Assembly (NCBI GenBank): GCA_023248855.1
Contig: JAHFDS010000031.1
Location: 1-33,893 of the forward strand
Direction of reading: 5' to 3'
Source: Myxococcales bacterium
GTDB taxonomy: Bacteria; Myxococcota_A; Polyangia; JAHFDS01
Length of the DNA stretch: 33,893 nt
The position numbers and the translations under genes were made by a program. The notes below the pieces were generated by a model. It saw only the letters and a program-made list of their open reading frames with translations. It did not search any database and was not told the DNA's origin. Positions within the stretch are counted from its first letter, which is position 1, and every line of letters starts with the position of its first letter. Positions 24,731 to 33,893 of this stretch are shown here, in pieces.

Positions 24731-27700
24731 CTACGAGCGGATCCAGCCGTCGTTCGCCGGGTTGACGTCACCCGTCGTGGCCGCTGCAGCGGCGCTGCGG
24801 TTGGTGGAGAACGTGTACGTACGTCCACCTACCGCTGCGGTGTTGCCGGTGGTGCAGCCTGCGTTGTTGCAGTCGCGCACCGTGGCGCTGAACGTGACCG
24901 TGTCCACCGCAAAGATGCGGCTCGTGGCGGTGGTGCAGTCACCGGCGGTGGTCTGCTGCTGATTCTGCAGGTTGTAGGTGAGCGTGCAGACCGTGCCCCC
25001 CGTGCCGCCGGCCTGCGGGGCGCAGATGACCGTCTGGATCGCGGCGCTGAAGGCCTCGGGGTTGGTGCCCGCGTTGCCCTGGCCGTTGACCGTGCCGTTC
25101 CAGCCGATTGCCGCACAGGCGGGGCCGCCACCGCCGCAACCACCGAAGTCGCGGAAGGTAACGGTCCAGTTGGCGGCCGTGTTGGCGGCAGCCGCGGAGC
25201 CATCGTTGAGGACGGCGTCAGTCAGCGTCACGCGGATGGCGAAGCCGTTCTGCGCGACGTTGGTGGCGGGAGCCACCGGGCAGGCGATGTTGACGGAGTT
25301 GCCGAAGTCGACCGTGCCGGCGCCACGATCCGCGTCGCGGAGCGAGAGGCGGGGACCGACAGTGTCCTGCTGGGTGTCGCGCGTGCCGACGCCACTCGCG
25401 TTCGGGGCGTACGCACCCGCTGGAGTGCCACCGGTCTCCACACGGAAGTTCACGTAGGCTTGTCGGCCATCGTCCGTCGTGTTGGTAGAGCGGCTCGCGA
25501 CACCCGCGGGGCTCTGCGCGAACCAGTCAATATTGTGGACGCCCGCCAGGTTGATCCGGGTGTCGTCGGCCAGCCAGCTGATATCGCCGAAGGTGAAGGT
25601 GACGGTGTCGTCGCCACCGGCACTCGTGGCAAGGTTGGCGACGAGTGTGGTGGCGGCTGCGGCGCCATCGGTCGCGAGAGCGGCTTGCGGGAAGAAGCGA
25701 CCCGCTCCGGCGAAGTTGACGAGGGCGGTGTTGTAGTTGCCGTTGGCGGCGTTCGCAATCGGCAGCTCATCCTCGAGGAAGACGCGCTTGGTGAAGACGA
25801 TACCGATTTGATCGGTATTGGCAACGGCCGTGGCGCTCGGCGTCAACGTGACGGAGCGGATCATCGGGCTGATGTTGTCGACGAACTTGAAGGACGGAGC
25901 CTCCGCATTCGAGCCCGACGAGGTGGCCGCCGCAGCGGCATTGCCCGCGAGATCGCGGAGCGCGCCGCCGGAGCCGGACAGGGCGATCCAGTCGCCCGAG
26001 TCCACCGCGAAGATGTTGGAGAGGTTGATCGCCACGAGGTCGGTCTTGCCCTCGCCGGCTGCGACCGCTCCGACCGCCGAGATGGTGGGATCAGGCTCCG
26101 CACCGTTCGTGTCGGTGGTGTTGCCGATGTCGTTGCGCACGAAGCCGTTCTGGTAGGAGAAGGCCGTGGTGACGAGCGAGGCGGCGCTGACCGGCTCAGA
26201 CAGCTGGATGAGCACCGTGCCCTGGCCGTAGCCGGAGGCGAGGAGCGAGTGGAAGCCGGTCTGGGCGACCGACTGGCAAGTGATGCGCTTGCTGGCGACG
26301 CCAGCGGGGAGCGCGACGCCGCCCACGCAGCCGGTCCAGTCGGCGTCCACGAGCGCGATCGAGTCGTTGACGCCGGCCGTGGCTGCCCCTGCGACGAAGT
26401 TCCAGTTCGCGCCGAGCGGCTTGGTCGCGCTGGACTGCGCCACTTCGGGCGTGGTGTTGTCCTTGACCGCCAGGAAGGTGATGGGTCCCTCGTTGCCGTC
26501 CACGTTGACGGCGGAGAGGCCGAGGTCGAACGTCAGGTTGTTGTCCCACTGCGTGTTGAGGGTGATGAAGGCCTCGTTGATGGTCGGCGTGTTCGGGTTG
26601 TCGGGGTAGACCATGCCCATGATGCCGTTGATGCCGGTCAGCGAGATGTTGGTCGCGTACCGGGGCGGCGTGCCACCGAAGACCTTCTGGAGGGGCTGCG
26701 GGTTCGGGTACAGCGTGCTGCGGAAGTACATGATGTACGCGACGGCGCCCGCGACCGGCGTCCAGCGGACGTACGCGTTGTTGGTCGCGTTCGCCGCCGT
26801 CCCGAGCGCTGCGTTGGCATTGTACATGCCGTTCCCAGGGCCGACGAGGAGGTCGCGGAACGAGTGGTCCGTGACGCCTGGGCGCTGCTCGATGATGTTG
26901 GCGCGAGTGGTGGGGCCAGCGCCACCGACCAGGGCCTGATTGTCGGCCGTGTCCGGCTCCTGGCAGAGGCCGGTCTGCGCCCCCGTCATGGCGTTGGTCA
27001 CGCAGGCGTCGACCGTGAGCAGGTTCGCGCCCGCCTGGAACGTGAAGACGATCGAGTCGCGCGCGCAGCCGACGCCGGGGCTCATGCCCAGGGCGCCGTC
27101 GCAGGCGAAGCCGCCGCCTGCGAGGAATGCGTCGCCGGTCGTCGAGGTGGACGAGGCGGGACGCGCGCCGGTGCGGGCGTTGCCTGCGACGTCCGTGAGG
27201 AGCGCGTTGTGAAGGTCGGTGCGGTACGCGTACGCGAGACCCGGGACGAAGTTCGTCTGCGGATCGATCGTGAGGACCTTGGCCGCCGCGTCCCAGGTGG
27301 CGATGGTCTGGATCTCCTGCAGCGTGCGGCACTTGGCGGCGACGGTTGCAGCGACGCCGGGCGGGCCCCACTGGCCGCTCGCCGCGACCGTCGGCGCCGA
27401 GTTGACGCCGCGGCACGGGAAGGTCCGGTCGCCCGAGTCGTTCAGGCCCCAGAAGGTGGAGGTCGCGAGGTTGGCCTGCTTGGTGATGTCCATCGTCTCG
27501 TTGAACGTGATGACCACGTTCTGGTCGAGGGCAGCGCCGGCCAGCTGGACCGACTCGTCGCCCGGGGTCACGCTGACGACGTAGGGCGGCACGCTGTCTC
27601 GGCCGGCATTGTTCTGGACAAGGATGTCCGAGAGGCGGCGGACGACGCCGTTCTCAGGCGCGTAGAAGGGCGTACCCGTGTAGCGGCCTTGTGGGTTGAC

Positions 27701-28585
27701 CGACGCGCCGGAGAAGCTGTAGCGGTCGTCGACGGGTCGCAGCGTGTAGCACACGCCTTCCTCGAAGCCGGACGCCATGTAGGCGCCCATCGCATCGGTC
27801 GTCACGTTCGACGCCGTTTGACCGGCGGCCGACTGATCGGTGCCAGGGCAGGGGACTGCCATTTGCGTGCCATTGCTGTCCATGCCGGTGGCGTATGTCA
27901 ACAGCATCGGGAAGTTCGCCTTGGGCGAACGATCCTCGGCGTCGTAGACGTTGCCCGCGACCGCAGCGCGCAACTGGCGGACCGGGAAGTCGAGGTTGGC
28001 CACGAGGCCGTCGACCTGGGTGTCGGTGTTCTGGTCCGAACCTGCCGCCGACTCGCCGTCACCGAGATCGGTGAAGACCACGGCGGCCTTGCGCTCCTGG
28101 TACCTGCGGTACTGGCGATCCATCGCACCCGTCGGCTCCGGGAGCTCGAGGACCACCGAGTAGACGCCCATCCACATCGCGCCGGCAGTGGGGTGCGAGA
28201 GGCCAGTCGCCGCGGTGGCGGGGACGCTGAGGAAGGAGTAGCTGCCGTCCGTACCGGTGGTGGCCGTCGTGACCGTACCCGTCGCGGAGCCCATTGCGCC
28301 AGAGAAGTTCAGGTGGATCTTCGCGCCAGAGATCGGCTTGCGATCGTACTGGTCGTAGACCACGCCCTGAAGCGTGCCCTTGGGCTGGAACATGAAGTGG
28401 TCGTTGGTGGTAGCGGGCGCGCCGGGATCTCCCTTTTCGCCCTTGTCGCCCTTGCCTCCGGCAGGCCCCGTCATGCCGGGGTCGCCCTTGGCGGCGTCGC
28501 TACCGCTGTAGTGAATCTCGTCGCCACAACCGAGCCAGCCAAAGGCCAGCCCGGTCGCGAGCAATCCAGTTCGCAGCTTACTCAT
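24731..28585 (-). CDS. Large surface lipoprotein with collagen-like tag and Ig-like domains
   Basis: ATG at 28585 is preceded by AAGGAGG at good spacing. The N-terminus ends in a lipobox (GWLGC, Cys20), so the 1284-residue product should be a lipoprotein. Residues 34-57 are eight consecutive collagen-like G-X-Y triplets (GDP GMT GPA GGK GDK GEK GDP GAP). A carboxypeptidase-regulatory-like domain follows (GTLQGVVYDQYDRKPISGAK), then a second similar one. Several Ig-like segments of the Big_5 type come next (VVSVTPGDESVQLAGA, ITFNETMD; IRSVTLTPS, IVFTKRVF), with a fibronectin-like stretch (WTPVAGAVAYIMYF). Cysteines are scattered in the C-terminal 150 residues. It is probably a structural or adhesive envelope protein. 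A long open frame on the opposite strand is a shadow. Confidence 0.9.
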   Translation of the reverse strand: MSKLRTGLLATGLAFGWLGCGDEIHYSGSDAAKGDPGMTGPAGGKGDKGEKGDPGAPATTNDHFMFQPKGTLQGVVYDQYDRKPISGAKIHLNFSGAMGSATGTVTTATTGTDGSYSFLSVPATAATGLSHPTAGAMWMGVYSVVLELPEPTGAMDRQYRRYQERKAAVVFTDLGDGESAAGSDQNTDTQVDGLVANLDFPVRQLRAAVAGNVYDAEDRSPKANFPMLLTYATGMDSNGTQMAVPCPGTDQSAAGQTASNVTTDAMGAYMASGFEEGVCYTLRPVDDRYSFSGASVNPQGRYTGTPFYAPENGVVRRLSDILVQNNAGRDSVPPYVVSVTPGDESVQLAGAALDQNVVITFNETMDITKQANLATSTFWGLNDSGDRTFPCRGVNSAPTVAASGQWGPPGVAATVAAKCRTLQEIQTIATWDAAAKVLTIDPQTNFVPGLAYAYRTDLHNALLTDVAGNARTGARPASSTSTTGDAFLAGGGFACDGALGMSPGVGCARDSIVFTFQAGANLLTVDACVTNAMTGAQTGLCQEPDTADNQALVGGAGPTTRANIIEQRPGVTDHSFRDLLVGPGNGMYNANAALGTAANATNNAYVRWTPVAGAVAYIMYFRSTLYPNPQPLQKVFGGTPPRYATNISLTGINGIMGMVYPDNPNTPTINEAFITLNTQWDNNLTFDLGLSAVNVDGNEGPITFLAVKDNTTPEVAQSSATKPLGANWNFVAGAATAGVNDSIALVDADWTGCVGGVALPAGVASKRITCQSVAQTGFHSLLASGYGQGTVLIQLSEPVSAASLVTTAFSYQNGFVRNDIGNTTDTNGAEPDPTISAVGAVAAGEGKTDLVAINLSNIFAVDSGDWIALSGSGGALRDLAGNAAAAATSSGSNAEAPSFKFVDNISPMIRSVTLTPSATAVANTDQIGIVFTKRVFLEDELPIANAANGNYNTALVNFAGAGRFFPQAALATDGAAAATTLVANLATSAGGDDTVTFTFGDISWLADDTRINLAGVHNIDWFAQSPAGVASRSTNTTDDGRQAYVNFRVETGGTPAGAYAPNASGVGTRDTQQDTVGPRLSLRDADRGAGTVDFGNSVNIACPVAPATNVAQNGFAIRVTLTDAVLNDGSAAAANTAANWTVTFRDFGGCGGGGPACAAIGWNGTVNGQGNAGTNPEAFSAAIQTVICAPQAGGTGGTVCTLTYNLQNQQQTTAGDCTTATSRIFAVDTVTFSATVRDCNNAGCTTGNTAAVGGRTYTFSTNRSAAAAATTGDVNPANDGWIRS

Positions 28586-28856
28586 CAGGTGTCCCCTCCT
28601 TCGAACGACTAAAGCGTTAATCAATTCGTTCTTGTTCGGAACTCGTTTACTAGAAGCTTCTACCGGCCCGTGGGCCTCAGAAAAACCGCAACAAGAAGCA
28701 CCGCTGTCTCTCTTTCCTTCGCTTTGCCTCCCTCGCCTCGGTGCGGATCCAGCTCCTGGCTCCGCTCGTCAATGGCCTGCGGCCGGTTTCCTCACCACGG
28801 TGCAGCGCGTGGTGTTTGGTTCAATGGGTCCCTGTCCCCGGTTTCCGGGGGCCCCG

Positions 28857-28887
28857 AGTATCGCCGCTCGGGTGGCGCGCGTGTCAA
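28857..28887 (-). promoter_or_regulatory. Promoter candidate for the lipoprotein gene
   Basis: On the minus strand a perfect TTGACA (complement of 28882-28887) is followed after 19 bases by GATACT (complement of 28857-28862); the spacer is longer than ideal. It would give a leader of about 265 bases before the lipoprotein ATG. Confidence 0.4.
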
Positions 28888-28889
28888 GA

Positions 28890-28915
28890 GAATTTGCCCA
28901 ACGAACGGCAAATTC
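28890..28915. promoter_or_regulatory. 9-bp inverted repeat, operator-like
   Basis: GAATTTGCC (28890-28898) and GGCAAATTC (28907-28915) are perfect arms around 8 bases. The repeat begins two bases upstream of the TTGACA element and is more AT-rich than its surroundings, as expected of a regulator binding site. Confidence 0.5.
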
Positions 28916-29157
28916 GGCGGCGGGCGCGGCAGCGCCCACCGAGCTTCGTGCACGCAGCTTTCGGGAAGGTCTCGCGATGTGCCCCTCTAGCCCCCTGGTT
29001 TAAGCCAATACACAGTAGCGCCTCTGGGGCGCCCCTGAAGTGTTAGAGAGGGGCAGACCCTTCGGCTCGGTGGCATCCTAGCTGAGGGGGGTGGAGGTGG
29101 CTAGATCTTTTTTCGCCGGGTGGCGCGGGGGCCACAGGCGTGTAGGATGCGTGTCCC

Positions 29158-29892
29158 ATGAGCCTTCGGGAGCTTCTTTCCCGTGAGGGCCGCGCCGAGC
29201 GGGCCCTCCGAAACCACATCAAGGCCGCGACCAACAAGGACGCGCAGCACGAGGATCGGTTCCGCGCGCTGGAAAAGCTGCACGAGGACGGGAGCGAGGA
29301 CGCGATCTACGCCCTCTTCTCTCGGTTCGGCTTCGTGTACGACAAGACGATCAGCGACGAGGCCGAGAAGGAGTACGTGTTCGACGTGCTCTCGCGCCTG
29401 CCGCCAGAGCGGGCGCTGGCGCCCCTGCGGCGCTACCTCAAGCGGGCCGAGTCCATCGCGTGGCCCCTGCGGATCCTGGACCGGGTGGCAGAGCTCGACC
29501 AGCGAATCGATGTGCTGCGGGAGCTATGCGAGCAGAACCCACCCGACTACACGCGCGATCCGAGCAAGAAGGTCCAGCTCGTCCACCACTGCGGAGACGA
29601 GAAGGACCCGCGGGTGGCCCTGCTGCTGGCGCCCTACATGGCCGATATCGACGAGGGCGTGCGGTTCGCCGCGGCCGAATCCTTGATCCGGCTCGGACAC
29701 CAAACGGCCAAGGCCGCCCTCCTGGAGGCGCTCGTGCGCCCCGAAGAGGAGAGCCTCCGGCTCAAGCGGCGGATCATGGAGGGCCTGGCGCAGCTCAAGT
29801 GGGACCTCGGAGAACGAGTGGACGCGGCCGCTGCCGTGCTGCCGGATGAGGCGAAGGCCGAGGGCGGGCGCCTCGTCAGGAAAGGCGGATAG
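29158..29892 (+). CDS. HEAT-repeat protein
   Basis: A 244-residue soluble, all-helical protein. Residues ~25-200 contain HEAT/armadillo-like repeats, recognisable by [31 protein letters not shown] and [20 protein letters not shown] with the conserved Pro/Asp/Arg spacing. Such solenoids are protein-binding scaffolds. There is no enzyme motif, signal peptide or membrane helix. It is 2 bases upstream of carB, so the two are almost certainly co-transcribed and translationally coupled. Any link to carbamoyl phosphate synthesis is inferred from position only. Confidence 0.85.
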   Translation: MSLRELLSREGRAERALRNHIKAATNKDAQHEDRFRALEKLHEDGSEDAIYALFSRFGFVYDKTISDEAEKEYVFDVLSRLPPERALAPLRRYLKRAESIAWPLRILDRVAELDQRIDVLRELCEQNPPDYTRDPSKKVQLVHHCGDEKDPRVALLLAPYMADIDEGVRFAAAESLIRLGHQTAKAALLEALVRPEEESLRLKRRIMEGLAQLKWDLGERVDAAAAVLPDEAKAEGGRLVRKGG

Positions 29893-29894
29893 CC

Positions 29895-33149
<3,255 letters not shown>

Positions 33150-33202
33150 TCCATCAGGCTCGACCGGACAGGCCCGCGCGACGGTGCGGGTGAGAGGACA
33201 CT

Positions 33203-33682
33203 ATGGACAAGGTTCCCATGACCCCGCGGGGGCAGCAGCGGCTGAAGGATGAGCTCAAGCGGCTCAAGGACGTGGAGCGGCCGGCGGTGGTGCGCGCCAT
33301 CGAGGAGGCCCGGGCACACGGGGACCTCTCGGAGAACGCCGAGTACGATGCGGCCAAGGAGCGCCAAGGGCACATCGAGGGGCGGCTGCGGGAGATCGAG
33401 ACCAAGCTCGCGCTCGCAGACGTCATCGATCCGGAGCGCCTCTCGGGCACCAAGGTGGTATTCGGCGCGACCGTGCGACTGCAGAGCGAGGACGGCGAGG
33501 AGGTGACCTACCGGATCGTGGGCGAGGACGAGGCCGACGTGAAGAAAGGAAAAATCTCGATCTCTGCGCCGCTGGCGCGGGCCATGATCGGGCGCGAGCA
33601 GGGCGACTCGGTCTCGCTGCGGACCGCCAAGGGCGTCCGCGAGTACGACATCCTCGGCGTGAGCTTCCTGGCGATCGAGTAG
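33203..33682 (+). CDS. greA: Transcript cleavage factor GreA
   Basis: GreA enters the RNA polymerase secondary channel and stimulates cleavage of backtracked RNA. The 159-residue length is normal. The N-terminal coiled coil carries the catalytic tip motif GDLSENAEYDAAKE (40-53) with the acidic residues intact. The C-terminal FKBP-like domain has the usual VVFGATVRLQ, YRIVGEDEAD and ISISAPLARAMIG segments. ATG at 33203 follows a GAGAGGA ribosome binding site. It is likely co-transcribed with carB; a short hairpin (CCCGC/GCGGG) lies in the 53-base gap. Confidence 0.96.
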   Translation: MDKVPMTPRGQQRLKDELKRLKDVERPAVVRAIEEARAHGDLSENAEYDAAKERQGHIEGRLREIETKLALADVIDPERLSGTKVVFGATVRLQSEDGEEVTYRIVGEDEADVKKGKISISAPLARAMIGREQGDSVSLRTAKGVREYDILGVSFLAIE

Positions 33683-33707
33683 CCGGTCGGTGGAGCATTC
33701 GGGGCGA

Positions 33708-33893
33708 TCAGCCGCCGCTTCCTGCTCCGCCTGCTCCCGCCCCGCCCGCTACACCAGTGCCCGCTCCGCCAGCGCCCGCTCCGCCAGCGCCCGCTCCGCC
33801 AGTGCCCGCTCCGCCAGTGCCCGCTCCACCGCTGCCGGCTCCGCCGGCCGCGCCTTCGCCAGCTCCGCCGCTGCTCGCACCGGACCCACCCGT
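33708..33893 (-). CDS. C-terminal Gly/Ala-repeat tail of a minus-strand protein (partial)
   Basis: The minus-strand frame is open from the window edge to a TGA at 33710-33708. The 61 visible residues are almost all Gly, Ala, Ser and Thr, in GGAGTGGAGTGG-type repeats. It is encoded in part by the 15-base tandem repeat listed separately. Such low-complexity tails or linkers are common in myxobacterial surface proteins. The plus strand reads as Pro/Ala repeats in one frame but lacks a convincing start. It converges with greA. With only low-complexity sequence visible, the coding call is moderate. Confidence 0.45.
   Translation of the reverse strand, partial: TGGSGASSGGAGEGAAGGAGSGGAGTGGAGTGGAGAGGAGAGGAGTGVAGGAGAGGAGSGG
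33755..33829. repeat. Tandem repeat, five copies of a 15-base unit
   Basis: The unit CAGYGCCCGCTCCGC occurs five times in a row with changes only at positions 4 and 14. It keeps frame in the minus-strand Gly/Ala tail (five codons per unit), so it can expand or contract without breaking that reading frame. Confidence 0.85.

Larger units (their letters stand above)
28586..29157. other. Gene-free divergent region with structured leader
   Basis: No gene is supported in these 572 bases between the lipoprotein and HEAT-repeat starts. Besides the promoter and the 9-bp inverted repeat it holds the palindrome TAGAAGCTTCTA (28651-28662) and short stem-loops such as CCCCGG-TTT-CCGGGG, CCCGAG/CTCGGG and GGGCGC-GGCA-GCGCCC. 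A run of six T at about 29107-29113 follows a weak CTAGC/GCTAG stem, a possible plus-strand terminator or attenuator ahead of the HEAT-repeat gene. Confidence 0.4.

Noticed and set aside
25460-28612. Very long plus-strand open frame (about 1050 codons) opposite the lipoprotein
   Set aside because: It is Arg/Asp/Val/Gly-rich with no domain, and is the antisense shadow of a gene with a lipobox, collagen triplets and a good ribosome binding site.

Overview
The window looks like chromosomal DNA of a GC-rich Gram-negative bacterium, most likely a myxobacterium-like lineage (Myxococcota/Polyangia). That placement is an inference. It rests on the G/C-rich third codon positions, Gly/Ala-rich linkers at both window edges, large collagen-tagged and Ig-like lipoproteins, an ECF sigma factor paired with an NrsF-type anti-sigma factor, and a gene order HEAT-repeat protein - carB - greA. 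No rRNA, tRNA, IS element, prophage or CRISPR array was seen, and apart from two long gene-free stretches the window is densely coding.

Layout. 1-2.3 kb: the end of a von Willebrand A protein and a secreted HExxH metallopeptidase-like protein (+). 2.3-3.8 kb: about 1.5 kb with no convincing gene. On the minus strand it holds a promoter-like site, many stem-loops, a repeated AAACC..GGAG-plus-hairpin module and a textbook intrinsic terminator. This is my best candidate for an undescribed large structured RNA. 3.8-5.2 kb: a small unknown protein divergent from the redox chaperone Hsp33. 5.2-9.1 kb (-): a lidless Hsp70, a J-domain protein and hisB, each overlapping the next by 4 bases, then a FAD oxidoreductase. 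9.2-11.3 kb (+): a UvrD/Rep-type helicase. 11.3-12.5 kb (-): a coiled-coil protein and an SDR-family protein. 12.6-13.8 kb (+): ECF sigma factor and NrsF-like anti-sigma factor.

13.8-21.0 kb (-): a complete-looking, tightly packed cytochrome c maturation (System I) operon, in transcription order ccmE, ccmF-ccmH fusion, ccmI-like, an unknown membrane protein, ccmA-ccmB fusion, ccmC, ccmD. CcmE has Cys in place of the usual heme-binding His, and no ccmG is present. moaA lies just upstream. 22.2-24.6 kb: a 93-residue gene that may be leaderless, and an EF-G gene. 24.7-28.6 kb: a 1284-residue lipoprotein starting with collagen-like G-X-Y triplets, preceded by a 570-base gene-free region with a promoter, an operator-like inverted repeat and a structured leader. 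29.2-33.7 kb (+): HEAT-repeat protein, carB, greA. At the right edge is the Gly/Ala-repeat tail of a minus-strand gene.

Together the genes cover protein quality control (Hsp70/J, Hsp33), periplasmic heme attachment, core biosynthesis (histidine, molybdopterin, carbamoyl phosphate) and transcription/translation factors. All calls come from reading motifs by eye. No database search or RNA folding was run.
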